Shown: positions 1 through 12,554 of the stretch, in pieces
Layout of the letters: each line of letters begins with the position of its first letter
How positions within the stretch are numbered: position 1 is the first letter of the stretch
Source: Zerene cesonia
Lineage: Eukaryota > Arthropoda > Insecta > Lepidoptera > Pieridae
DNA length: 64,000 bases
Direction of reading: 5' to 3'
NCBI RefSeq assembly: GCF_012273895.1
Contig: NW_024045140.1
Coordinates: 748,261 to 812,260, forward strand
Translations under genes and position numbers: made by a program
The notes under the pieces: model-generated
Seen by the model: only the letters and a program-made list of their open reading frames with translations
The model's database searches: none
Told to the model about the DNA's origin: nothing

Positions 1-891
1 TAAATCTTTAAAACTACGCAACGGATTTTGATGGAGTTTTTCAATAGATAGAGTGATTCAAGAGAAAGGTTTATATGTATAATAACATCTATTAAATTTC
101 TCCGAATGTAACGCGTCAAAGCTTTCGACTGGGTGATCCAGTTTTGATGATTCTTTGCGTTATTGAAAGTTGGTGTCTACCAACTGGTCCTATTTAAATT
201 TGTTCTAGTTCTGACAATTTGAAAGCGGATTAAATTTTTGTTAAAATTATCCTGTAGGAAAAATTTTCATTGCTATCGAATCAGTAGTTTTTGCGTGAAA
301 GAGTAACAAACATACACATACATACATCGTCACAAACTTTCGCATTTATAATATTAAGCAGAATAGAACTGTCGCTGTTGATCATACCAGCTCTTGGAGA
401 CATAAAATAAACCACTAAGGAACCTGGGAGAGGTACTCCAGAATCTATAATGCAACTAAATGAGAACTATCTCCTATCAAACACAACCTCACGTTGATCG
501 ATTGAGAACCCATGAAGTTATCGAGTAATAAAACTAAAAACAACAAACAAATTGAGAACCTCTATTTTTGGGAACATTGTTTGAAAAAGCTTTTGTATAA
601 GGACTCCTGGATGCCCGCTTCCTTCTCCTCACCCTTCCCGGTCCATTCCTTCTCATCATCAATACTTTACCTATATAAAAGCGGGCAGCGCATTCGCAGA
701 GGCACTACCTCTGCTCTGTCCATAGACGGCGGTGATCGCTTACCATCAGGCGAACCACCAGCTCAGTTGTTCGCTACCACATTAAAAAAAAATAATAAAA
801 TTATTTTTTTCAACTTAACTCTAACTTGAAAGTACAGTTAACTTACTCTATACTTGATGAAGCATGTAATAAACTATATACTAATCGGTTT

Positions 892-900
892 TATATAAAA
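892..900 (+). promoter_or_regulatory. TATA box of the secreted-protein gene
   Basis: TATATAAAA lies 33 bases upstream of the ATG, so transcription would start at roughly 915-925 and leave a very short 5' UTR. This is typical of strongly expressed insect structural genes. Confidence 0.6.
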
Positions 901-932
901 GACACTTACATCTCACTAAGTTATTCGTCGAC

Positions 933-960
933 ATGGGCATTTACGGATTGGTGTTTTTAG
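933..960 (+). CDS. Secreted Cys/Pro-rich protein, exon 1
   Basis: ATG followed by eight codons, then G of a split Ala codon, then GTGAGT. It lies 33 bases downstream of the TATA box. Confidence 0.65.
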
Positions 961-2550
961 GTGAGTTAAGTTTTATTGAATAACTAGTTGTAGCCCGTAG
1001 CTTCGCTTGGTAAAATCGTGGAACAAACCTTCATCCCCTATTTTATCCCCTTGGGATTAAAATCAAACTCAAAAATTTATTCAATCAACTAGAATTCTTA
1101 TAGAAGCACTTTTGAATCGTCATATTACACAGTTATAACATTTACCGCCGGTTCGGAAGGCAGTTTCAACAAAGAAGAGACGGCAAAATCTCTGTAGTTG
1201 CTCATTTCAAATAATATAAATTTTACATTTTAATTCTACATAGCATGTACATGACAATGATGCCAATGAACTGACCTGTGGTTCTTAAGCGACAACATTC
1301 CATGGACTGTCAACTTCCATATATTTATTAATGCTATAGTAGGCTAAATTTAAAATACCACAGGACTCATTATTTAGTTCTTCATGAAGCTGAATATTAA
1401 ATTTGCGCCAAAGCATGGAGTGGGGTATGGGGCAGACATATTTAACATGCGTGTATCCCATACCCCACGAGAACTTACTTGGTAACTCAGGAAAGATAAT
1501 AATAATAAAACTTCATAACATGTAATGCATCTGCCCCATACCCCATTTGGGAAAGACCTTAGTCCCCATAGAATAAGAGTTAGCCATGCAGCACATTTCG
1601 TAACTTAGAACTTGGTGTACTTAACGGATAACTTGCGGTTTCAACTTAACTCTGTTTATTGGTTAACTTTGAGTGAACCACAGTTATTTCTGACTTCGCA
1701 AATGTAATAAAGGCAAAATTAAACGCATGTTATGGTCAAAATACTGAACCGTTAGTGATGAGATTTATATTGCGTCTGTATCCCGTAAGAATATCGGGAT
1801 AAAAAGTTGCCTATATGTTATTCCAGTTGTCCAGCTGTCTACGCAACAAATTTTATAGCAATCGGTTCAGTGGCTTTTGCGTGAAAGAGTAATAAACACA
1901 CACACATCCTAACAAACTTTCGCATTTATAATATTAGTAGGAAATAGGATAATAGCTGCGACCCGCGGCGTCACTCGCACGGTACCCAGGTAAAAAGCCT
2001 ATGTGCTAATCCAGACTATAATCTATCGCCATACAGATACGATTTGTTTTTCCGTGAATGAGTATGGAACATCCATACTAACAAACTTTCTTGTATAATA
2101 TTCGCAGGGTTTTATAATTTACTAGCTGCACGCCCCGGCTCCACCCAGGTTGTAATTTATCGTAATTAAAATTATTAAAACTATCCTATCTCTCAAGTTG
2201 GATCGAACTGCACATGGTGTGCGAATTTTATTATAATCGGTTAAGTGGTTTAGGAGTCCATTGAGGAGAAACATTGTGACACGAGATTTATATATATTAA
2301 GATTAATTCTATTTTAATCTGCTTCCAATCCCCAGCTCTCCTAGCCACGACAACCGCTGCCCCGTGGCGCTGCTACCGCACCAATGACGGGGGGCAAGTG
2401 TGCTTGGGCGAAGTTGGGCAACCCTGCGTCGCCCCCCCCTCAATCAACATAGGCAGAACGTGCCCCCCTTGCACCGGCCCGGCCACCATATACACCCCCC
2501 CCACTTGTCCGCCCCCCTGCCCTCCACCACCATGCCCCTGCGGTTACTAA
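933..2550 (+). CDS. Small secreted Cys/Pro-rich protein (two exons, 80 aa)
   Basis: Joining 933-960 to 2336-2550 gives an 80-residue protein. Exon 1 encodes MGIYGLVFL and ends in phase 1 at a GTGAGT donor. Exon 2 follows CCCCAG and supplies the rest of a signal peptide (ALLATTTA), with likely cleavage before APWRC. The mature part has nine cysteines (residues 22, 32, 40, 52, 55, 67, 71, 76, 78) and a proline-rich C-terminus rich in CPP and CPC steps, ending CGY and TAA. A second AG nine bases downstream (2343-2344) is also in frame but would remove three hydrophobic residues from the signal peptide, so the upstream site is preferred. A TATA box and a poly(A) signal flank the gene. I do not recognise the family. 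The composition suggests a secreted structural (cuticle, eggshell or silk-like) or defence peptide; that is inference. The odd cysteine number could mean intermolecular disulfides. Confidence 0.68.
1770..1943 (-). mobile_element. Lep1-like Helitron (family A) fragment
   Basis: Interior and 5' end only; lies in the intron of the secreted-protein gene. A smaller fragment is at 250-360. Confidence 0.62.
2336..2550 (+). CDS. Secreted Cys/Pro-rich protein, exon 2 (terminal)
   Basis: Acceptor TTCCAATCCCCAG; the frame stays open for 71 codons and ends at TAA 2548-2550. This is a sharply C-rich island in AT-rich DNA. Confidence 0.68.
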
Positions 2551-2709
2551 TTTCGGCGCATCGTGTATAAACGCAACACTTTTGGACTGTTTCGGCTAAA
2601 ATGTCATCGTTTTCAGTTTTGACGCAACGCGTTTCGGCAAAACGGAATTCTGTTTCGACCATATTTCGGCGCAGTGTTTGTTAAATTCACCCTTGGTCAA
2701 ATTGTTATT

Positions 2710-2715
2710 AATAAA
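2710..2715 (+). terminator. Poly(A) signal of the secreted-protein gene
   Basis: AATAAA, 160 bases after the TAA stop. Confidence 0.5.
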
Positions 2716-3205
2716 GATACTGTGGCGATTTATGTGTTTTTTTATGATAATACCAGTTGCACGCTCCGGCTCCGCCCGGGTAGTCGTTTATCGTAATTAA
2801 ATAGTACACTATACCGTCTTTGAGTTGGATGAAATTGCACATGGTCTGCAGATTGGGTTCTGGCAGAATAAACAGCGCCCTGGGTCAACTGACTCATGGC
2901 ATATAAAACTGAGCCTGGACCTTTTCACAGCCATAACACATCACAGCAACCTAATTTTGATTTTACGTTATTACCTTTCTTTTTCAAATGTTATGTTTTT
3001 TCTCATTTCCTGTACAATTTTCAGTGTTTTTTTTGTTAGTTGTTGTGTGTGTACTTGTGTGTGAATCAATGTATGTCTATGTCTATTTGATTAAAATCGG
3101 TTGAGTGGTTCAGGAGTTCATCGCGGACAAACAAAATATCACGTAATCATCACTACATAGTATAAAACAAAGTAGCTTTCTATATATCTATATATATATA
3201 TATAC

Positions 3206-3470
3206 TAGCTGTGACCCGCGGTTGAAACCGCGTAAGTCCGTATCCCGTAGGAATATCGGTATAAAAAGTGCCTATGTGTTATTTCAGTTGTCCAGCTATC
3301 TACGAAGCAAAATAGTATTATTATTCACCAATAGATGTCAGGAAAAAAAAACACGAATATGACATTTTCTAAAAAAAAATCCTAGCTAGATCGATTTATC
3401 GCCCCCGAAACCCAATATATACAAAATTTCATGAAAATCGTTGGAGCCGATTCCGAGATTCCAATTATAT
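3206..3470 (-). mobile_element. Chimeric Helitron variant
   Basis: A family A CTAG end is joined to an unrelated interior (ACACGAATATGACATTTTCT). The same chimera recurs at 6216-6480; interior-only copies are at 45256-45530 and, cut by the window edge, 63976-64000. Confidence 0.6.
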
Positions 3471-3897
3471 ATAATATATATATATATATATATATTGATA
3501 GGGTTGGATTGGGGTTTTTTAAATAAATAGACTAATTTAAGAGGAATATTTATATGCATAATAAAATCTATTAAACTACTGTGAATTTAACGCCTGCGAA
3601 GCCGCGGGTATAAGTTTCTTTATTTATATTAAGATAATAATTGATTTCCTATTGCTTCATTGATATGAAAAACCTCTGCATTTTTACATAGCGTATTACC
3701 GCATACGAAACGCTTAGTTCTTTTTGTTTTTATCTATAATATATACATAATATACTAGCTGACGGAGCAAAAGCTATACTCTTATATATATATATATATA
3801 CTCTTATCATTTATGAAATAAAGATGGCCGATTCTCAGACATGCCATATATGTACTCAAATCATAACACAGTTTAAAAACAGTTATAATTCGTTTTT

Positions 3898-4262
3898 GAA
3901 GTGAAACTTCTTTAGAATCGTTGTGACTTCAAAGCTGATGCAACGGAAAAACAACAGGTGAGAGACACAAATATAAAAATGTGTAGAATAAAGCCGGCAA
4001 AGAATGAGACAGATATATACATACTATTTTATATCTCGTATATAAAGTTCTCTTGTCACAGTTTTCGTTGCCTTACTCCTCCGAAACGGCTTGACCGATT
4101 TTGATGAAATTTTTTGTGCTTATCCGGTATGTATGAGAATCGGCCAACGTCTATTTTTCATCCCCCTAAATTATAAGAGTAAGGCAGAAAAGCGTTTGCC
4201 GGGTCAGCTAGTTTTATATATATTCATCTCATTCTTTTGTCGATTTACTGAAGTTTCACTTC
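3898..4262. mobile_element. MITE copy with a nested Helitron
   Basis: Same ends as the 12370-12554 element, split by the TC...CTAG element at 4034-4211. Confidence 0.65.
4034..4211 (+). mobile_element. Nested short Helitron (family C)
   Basis: Begins TC, ends GTCAGCTAG, between A and T, and interrupts a MITE. Relatives at 6968-7147 (minus) and about 16375-16500. Confidence 0.65.
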
Positions 4263-6215
4263 TATCATGTGTGAATCGCACACACACCTTTTTTTTATAG
4301 TTTTGTGTGATAGGGAAGCCCTCGACTACTGTCTCGCCTGCTGGTAAGCGTAGATGTAGTCCAAGATGGAGCGCGCTTCCCTAGAAGGTACCTGTTCACC
4401 CTACCTTTGAAGATCCCCAGATTATACCCGTCAGGGAACACAGACTCATGCAGCATGTTCCAGTCACTATTCAATATTCCAGGCCTATTTCCTTCTCCTT
4501 GCCCTTCCCAGTCCATTCCTTCTTTCCATTCATCAATCCTTTCCTCATCCCTTATCCCTTAAAAGCAGGCAGCGCATTCTCAGAGGTCTGAGCCTCTGCG
4601 AATGTTCACGGGCGGTGGTGATCGCTTACCATCAGGCGAACCACCAGCTCAGCTGCCCGCTATGACATAAAAAAAAAACTTGCGGTTCGAATAAAGAGAG
4701 ACAATTCGTATTAAAGAGTTAGTTAAAATAAGTCAGGTGGATGTGAAATCGAATACTAACTTTAGACACGGTAAGAACTAAAGCCTAACTACGATTCCTA
4801 GCAACTGCCAAAGTACTGTACAAGTTCTAGAACCAATTTAGATGCCTATGAAGCTATAGGTAGATATTGGACCTAGCCTCGCCTTTAGCCTAGCATTTGG
4901 ACGATTTAAATATCGACGAATTTCTTTGTATTTGCGAAACTTATTTAATCCGCTCTACTCACTTAGTCTTATATTTATATACAAGTCTCCGCCCACGTCT
5001 TTGCCCGCATGTAATTACGACATTTAAATATGATTTAGTTCCAAAGGAGCATTTAGTCGGGATAAAAAGTATCCTATCATCCCAGTCAGCTCAGGATGCA
5101 AGGAGCATTTAATCGGGATAAAAAGTAATCCTATCATCCCAGTCAGCTCATACCCTGTCTGTATACCAAGTTTCATCAAAATCCGTTCTGTAGTTCCAGC
5201 GTGATTCACGGACAAACATCCAAACAAACCATCACATTTATAACAATAGTGTGATAACATCGATTTAAATTAACGCGCGAAAAGCCGCGTGCATAAGCTA
5301 GTATATTAAAAGCAGCTGTTTGATTTAAAAACGACGGTTATTTCTATATGTATATCCATCGCAATCTAAACGGCTAAACTTTTGAGTTCGCGAGAGTTAC
5401 GAGTTTCGTTTCATTAACATATTAAAGCACTTTTTGATTTCAACAGTTGGTTCATACATAAGGAATGAGTAATTTACAATCTGTTGTTTCGCGAACGGTT
5501 TATATAAAAGAAAAGAAACGAAATTTGTTTGCGCGCGGTTTTAGAGAGAGTTTTTTTATGTCACAGCGGGCAACGGAGCTGGTGGTTCGCCTGATGGTAA
5601 GCGATCACCACCGCCCATGAACATTTGTAGAGGCTTAAGGTCCATTGCAGACCTTACGCCTCTACAAATGGATTGCCGACTTTTTGGGAAGGGAATAAGA
5701 AAGGATTGGCGATAGGAATAAAGGAAAGGACTAGGTAAGGGTAAGGGTAAGGAAAAGGATATGGGCCTCCGGCTCCCCCACTCACCGAACGAAACACATT
5801 GCTCCATTGCCGACGGCAACATAAAAAAAATTAAAAATATATATATATCTTAGTATATATATAGTTTGTTGTAAGTTATACAAAGAAAGAAAGAAAACAC
5901 GTTTATTTTAGACACATTAACATAAACAAAGAAAAAGCGATGCGACTTCTATAGCATATATATTATACGACAAATGACTACCCGGGCGAAGCCGGGGCGC
6001 GCAGCTAATAGTTTTATAAAAATGTCAAAGGTAAATGACTAAATTAAGTTTCAGCAACCGTTGACATCTTTTTATTATTCATTAAATGTTTGAATAAACA
6101 CAGATTCGTTTAGAAACGCGTTCTTAACTCTTTAATTGTGTAAAATGTAATTAAAATGAAACAAATTGAGTTAAAGACTTTTTAACGGATTTTAAAACGC
6201 GATTTATTCATTACT

Positions 6216-6480
6216 AGCTGTGACCCGCGGTTGAAACCGCGTAAGTCCGTATCCCGTAGGAATATCGGTATAAAAAGTGCCTATGTGTTATTTCAGTTGT
6301 CCAGCTATCTACGAAGCAAAATAGTATTATTATTCACCAATAGATGTCAGGAAAAAAAAACACGAATAAAACACGAATATGACATTTTCTAAAAAAAATT
6401 CCTAGCTAGATCGATTTATCGCCCCCGAAACCCCCTATATACTAAATTTCATGAAAAGCCGATTCCGAGATTCCAATTAT
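6216..6480 (-). mobile_element. Chimeric Helitron variant, second copy
   Basis: Same junction as 3206-3470. Confidence 0.6.
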
Positions 6481-6967
6481 ATATATATATACAAGAATTG
6501 CTCGTTTAAAGGTATAATATTAGTAACCCGACGTTTCGAATACTTTACAGCGAGCGTGGTCACGTGACCGTATAAAAAGTCTTTAATTCCTAAATGTATA
6601 ATACTCGCGTAAAATCAAACACAAGAAAATACTAAATTGAGTTACGTTTGAATGAAACAGCTCATCTTCAATCATCAAACGACTTCAAACAGCAAGCAGA
6701 TGTCAAATCGACTGTAGTTTTTGGTTTGTTATCTATACTAATATTATAAAGCTGAAGAGATTGTTTGAACGCACTAATCTCTGGAACTATTGGTCCGATT
6801 TGAAAAATTCTTTCAGTGCTAGATAGCCCATTTATTGAGGAAGGCGATAGGCTATATATGTACCACGAGTGAAGCTGGGGCGGGCTATATATAATAAAGT
6901 TAGTTAGTATATTAAGATATAGATCTAATTTATTTTCGAATTTCGGAAATTCTATTATTATAAAATG

Positions 6968-7147
6968 ACTAGCTGCACCCGGCAAACGCTGTTCTGCCTT
7001 ACTCTGATCATTGAGAGGTATGAAAAATAGATGTTAGCCGATTCTCAAACATGCCCGATATGCACACAAAATTTCATAAGAATCGGTCAAGCCGTTTGGG
7101 AGGAGTATGGCAACAAAAACTGTGACACGAGAATTTTATATATTAGA
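6968..7147 (-). mobile_element. Short Helitron (family C)
   Basis: CTAGCTGCACCCGGCAAACG start on the + strand; interior matches the element nested at 4034-4211. Confidence 0.6.
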
Positions 7148-8348
7148 TGTTTTGGTGCTCAAAGCATAGCAAGTCGAGGGGACTACTGAAAACCGGCGCC
7201 TCTCCACTAATACTGAGTAGTCCACCATATCACAAATACTATCCAAATATTAGAATATATCCAATGTATTTTTTTTATAGTTCCTATAATGTATTAATTG
7301 TAAGCTAATATGTTGTATTTGTCATTAAATGTATTTTCTTTCTTTCTTTCTTTCTTTTTGTATTGTTCCAGATTGAACGAAGAGTATATGATAAATATCA
7401 GCTGATGAAGATAGGTGAAGCTTAATGTCATTTAACTAGACCGTGCTAGAAAAGGGGGTTATGTTTTTGATAATATTAACCGACTTAAAAAAGACGACAG
7501 ATATAAACAAATTTTAATTGTAACTCAACTACACAAAATCTCTATCTTATTATATTATTAGCTTTTGCCCGCGGCTTCGCACGCTTTAAATTCGGAGTAT
7601 TTTATAGATTTTATATATAAACCTTCCACTTGAATCAATCTATCTATTAAAAAAACCATTAAAATCCGTTGCGTAGCTTTAAAGATTTAAGCATACACAG
7701 GGACATAGGGACAGAGAAAGTGACTTTGTTTTATACTATGTAGTGATCATGTCTTATTACATTCAATATAGTATTTTCTTGTGTTTGATTTTACGCGAGT
7801 ATTATACTAGTATTTAGAAATTAAAAACGTTTTTTACGGATTTTAAACGATTTATTAATTATATTATTAACCCGAATAATTAAACGTACGAACGTTAATA
7901 TTATAATGAATAAATCGTGTTTAAAATCCGTTAAATAGTTTTTAATTTCTAAATACATTCAATAAATTTATCAAACGTTCCTTATGCCCATACTAGCTTG
8001 CTTGCCATACTAGCTTATGGTAATTGTAATAACATAAGCTATTCTATCTTTTAAGTTGGATTAAACTGCACATGGTGTGCAATTTTATTCAAATCGGTTG
8101 AGCAGTTTTTGAGTCCATCGCAGACAAACAATGTGACTCATAGTTTATATATGACTAGCTTTTCGCCCGCGGCTCTGTCCGCGTAGTCGCAGGAAAGATA
8201 GACCCGGGGTTTTCCTCGCATGAATCCGTTCCCGTTTGATTTCTGGGATAAAAACTTTCGTATGTCCGTCTCCTGGTGCTAAGCTACCTCTGCACAAATC
8301 GGTTAATCCGTTCTTGAGTTATAAATAGTGTAACTAACACGACTTCCT

Positions 8349-8547
8349 TCCTACTAATATTATAAATGCGAAAGTTTGTAAGGATGTGTGTGTGTTTGTT
8401 GCTCTTTCACGGAAAAACTGCTAACCGGTTGCAATGAAATTTGATACGTAGACAGCTGAACAACTGGAATAACGTATAGGCAACTTTTTATCCCGATATT
8501 CGTACGGGATACACACTTACGCGGGTGAAACCGCGGGGCGCAGCTAG
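8349..8547 (+). mobile_element. Lep1-like Helitron (family A), full length
   Basis: Starts TCCTACTAATATTATAAATG, ends with a GCGGG/CCCGC-type hairpin and CTAG before T. No transposase gene; depends on an autonomous Helitron elsewhere. Confidence 0.75.
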
Positions 8548-9062
8548 TTTTATATGTATAAATAAGATTATTTTTATAGATGCTAACTATCCTCTTCAAG
8601 CATGTGACGTCACAAACCCCCGTCAAAAGCTGCATCGAATGTTGATCTGATAACTCGACAGAGATATATGGCTCTACGCTCAAGTAAATCATTGGTAGCA
8701 GGCGTTTAACATAAATATATTTAATAAGAGACCTTATCACTACGTCCAAAAGCCGGCAACAGCTTCAAAATAGCTATAACAGCTTTGTGAATGTTTCAGC
8801 TTTCTAACGGCGAAAGAATTTTTAAAATCGGTCCAGTAGTTTAGTTTATCCATTACAAACAAACAAAATCCTCCTCTTAATAATATTAGTCTAGAAGTAG
8901 GTTTTAAAGAACAGTATTTTCTTGTGTTTCATTTTACGCGGGTATTATACATTTAGAAATGCGTCTCCCCGTGAGCACGCTCGCTGTAAAGTGTTCGAAA
9001 CGTCGGTGGCCGCGCCAATATATATTAATTTCGATATTAAGCGGACTGTAAAACTTAATAAC

Positions 9063-9540
9063 TTAATCTACGTGGTGTAGCGAAAAAGGGAAAGACGGGA
9101 ACACACGGCACATACCTCGTCTGAGGGAGTAGCGTCCAAGCAAGCACGCGGCACAGCACCACGCGGTCAAGGGTCCTCCAGCTCGGGCCAGGCAGACCAG
9201 ATCCAGTCCTTCACTCCACACACACACACGCGGCGGTTCAGCGCGACCGAATGGGAAGGCGGTTACACTAGCACAATGCCTGAGATATCTGAAGAACCTC
9301 GTGGAGGTTCTCCGGCGGTTGCGGGTTACGATCTTTATGAAAGATCTCTTCGATCGATGCGGTGACAAGAAAGCCTCATAAAGGCTCTCCGGTGGTATGC
9401 GAATTATACACAAAATGTCTAGAGGCCTCGTGAAGGCACTCCGGCGGTTATTGAGATCCGATCGTCACGGAAGATCGATGCAGACTGTGTGACTGTTTAT
9501 GCGTCACTACGTCCAATAGGGACGTTGCGGGTACTTTAAA
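9063..9540. repeat. GC-rich unclassified segment
   Basis: Three diverged copies of CCTCGTGAAGGCACTCCGGC (near 9297, 9373 and 9427) in an otherwise AT-rich stretch. The minus-strand frame here looks fortuitous. No gene recognised. Confidence 0.4.
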
Positions 9541-11678
9541 AGCGTGCGGTGATTGGTTGTGCACGCATGTAAGGAGGGTAGTTGGATTACACCACAAAAT
9601 ATTAAATATTTAATTTTAATTCACTATTTTAATAATATTGGCGTTACCAGTCGGGTTAATAATATAATGAATAAATCGCGTTTAAAATCCGTTAAAAAGT
9701 TTTTAATTTCTAAAATGATTTAAAGATTTTTCCCATTCAAACACGGGTCTTAAAATCAATAAATAATATCCTTAACTTGAAAGCAAAAAGCCAATTTACA
9801 GGTCAATATCCACCCCTATTTGCTAAGTCATTCGTGACAGCCCCTATAATTTGATAGACGTACACACGGAAGTTTTATTTTCGTATGACAATTGTAATCA
9901 TTTAAACCATTTTGTTTTTCGTTGTCTTATTTTTTACGTGGAAACAACGAAAATACAGTTTTATCGTATAATTTTCAAACGATTTCTAAAAGAGGGAGGT
10001 TTTGATTTCATGCGTTTTTTTTATTATTTATTTTCTATTTTTATTCATTTTTTATCGCACTTATTTAGTGGTTGAGAAAAAGAAAAGAGACAAATAGGTA
10101 AAAGCTTACAAGTACTAAGTACAATGGCGGTCTTATCGCTTAGAGCGATTTATTCCATACACCCGTTTTTGTTTGTAATCTCAGACATTTCGAATGGGTG
10201 AATCAATTTTGATGATTTTTTTAACTATTGACGCTAGTGGTCTCATTTCAATATAGTTATGACAATTTTGATGCGAATCAGATTTTTCGTTAAAAATGGT
10301 TATTTTAAACTGCTAAAATGTAATTTTTAAACGACAATTCCATCAACAAGCAACAACATAAAATATAACCCCTAATTAACTCCAAATGACATTTAGAACA
10401 ATCTTCGTAAAAATAACATCGTAAGAACTGTTTTATCGCATATCATAGAATAAACAATCAAAGAGGCGGGTTATATTTCCCTGCAGATACCACAAAATAA
10501 CATTTCTCATACATACAGACCCAATAACGACCCCTATCACCCATAAATGGGGCCAGAACCCCATAGTATCGTTTTAGCCCTTGTACTGTGCGGTCGCAAT
10601 ACAGCTATTATAGCAGTTGACATCTTTTTGAACCAGATTCCATTTATACGCGTTTCTTGTACGGAAAACTAGATGGCGCTGTATTAAAAATTCGATTTAG
10701 TTTTTTTTTTATAATTAGTTTACAGTAAAGGAGGCCGTATAAGGTTTAATATATAGCTGTGTGAGTGGTAAAAGTGAAAATGTTATAGATAATAAAATTT
10801 GTTTTGAAATTTATAAATCAGTGTTAACTTTAAAATTTTCTGTGTGACAATTATGTAGTATCAAAAAGAGCTTAAAAAAATAGGATTCTAGTGACAGTGT
10901 GACTACTTAAGTAATAAATTTAAATTAACCAGGTAGGTAATAACTTAAGTTACATTATTAATTTAAATAGGCTTGATCTGTGGGTACATATTTATCTATT
11001 ATACATGTAAAGTTACCTTACTTCTAACTTATAATTTTTTCTATATTGCATATCCATAGAAATGGTCAGAGACGCCCTTGGACCGGAGGTACCACTCCAA
11101 ATACTAAAATGGGGCCAAATGACAACAATTTCTAAACGAACACAAAAATTATCACGCGAATCAGTTGTAAACTCGCGGATTTACAAAACGTACAATCGAA
11201 CACAGAACCTCCTTCGTTTTTGGGAACATCGTTTAAAAATACAAGAAATTAGAAAGAGAAATCACTACAAATAATAAGAAATAATTAGAAATATAACTAC
11301 ATTTTGCTTCTTTAAATACGTGAAACTAAAACAAATATTGTACAAATACCTACCATCGCATAAACAAAAAAATTAACTGTAAAAATTCACAAATCAAAAA
11401 TACATAATTCCTAAACGTGTCGCCCCTTGCGACTGTTTAAAAACTCGTCAAAGTTCTCTATTCCCGCGCAAAATACTTAACTGAAGGGTTGTAACTGAAG
11501 AATTATCACCCAAAATTCTTGAGAGTGATTTATGAACGTTTAAACATTGAGGTAATGAAAATACTTTTATACTTATATATTAGACTTCTTTAGCTTACGA
11601 GTTTTTCAAGTTATGTTTATTTATTTTTTATTAGCTTTTGTCCGCGGCTTCGCATGCGTTAATACAAATATAACCATA

Positions 11679-11877
11679 CTAGCTGTGCCCCGCGGTTTCA
11701 CCCGCGTAAGTCCGTATCCCGTAGGAATATCGGAATAAAAAGTTGTTCAAGTTATGTTATTCCAGTTATCCAGCTGTCTACATACCAAATTTCATTGCAA
11801 TTGGTTCAGTAGTTTTTACGTGAAAGAGTAACAAACATCCATACATCCATACAAACTTTCGCATTTATAATATTAAT
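11679..11877 (-). mobile_element. Lep1-like Helitron (family A)
   Basis: Full-length minus copy, CTAG to the TTATAATATTA end. Confidence 0.72.
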
Positions 11878-12369
11878 ATAACCATATAATATAGTATCAA
11901 ATATATTGTTTCACTGGTTTTATACAGAGATAGCAGTTCGCCCCGGCTTCGCCCGTTTGTTACCTCATGACCTTGCTGGATGAAGCGATTTTTATGATTC
12001 TTTTTTATTTGCAAACTGGCGCCTCTCATATGGTGTCATTTTAATTTGATCTCATTGTCAAAATAATTGGCGATTCTATATTTTAATAAAAATGTATTTT
12101 TATTACAGGCTTTTTATTAGCTTCACCTGTATGTTTGTCTGTTTGTTTGTAACCGACTTCTTTGGGCGCGATTTTGACCCACTTTAAACGGCCAGATTTC
12201 GTTCAAACTTTGTAGATTTATTGAGGACCGATGACAATACACTAATTTGATAAAATTATTCCAGTTTTCAATTTGCAAAATATGATTTTTGTCAAAGCGT
12301 GTTTTTTAGTTTTTTTTAACTATTATATAAATAAAATAAGAAAAAAACTATACTAATCATACTATTATT

Positions 12370-12554
12370 GAAGTGAAACTTCTTTAGAATCGTTGTGATT
12401 TTAAAGCTGATGCAACGGCAAAAGCGACAGGTGAGAGACGCAAATACAAGAATGTGTAGAATGAAGCCGGCAAAGAATGAGACAGAAATATACATATTTT
12501 ATATTTTACATATATTCATCTCATTCTTTTGTCGATTTACTGAAGTTTCACTTC
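12370..12554. mobile_element. 185-bp MITE with GAAGTGAAACTTC ends
   Basis: Terminal inverted repeats at 12370-12382 and 12542-12554. It is intact; a related copy at 3898-4262 carries an insertion. Confidence 0.65.

Noticed and set aside
2444..2662. 72-codon minus-strand frame
   Set aside because: Shadow of the Cys/Pro-rich exon on the plus strand.
8360..8749. 129-codon minus-strand frame
   Set aside because: Its first part is a Helitron that gives the same PVVQLSTYQIS peptide at many sites; no gene features.
9063..9413. 116-codon minus-strand frame
   Set aside because: No splice sites, domain or upstream support; overlaps a repetitive GC-rich motif.
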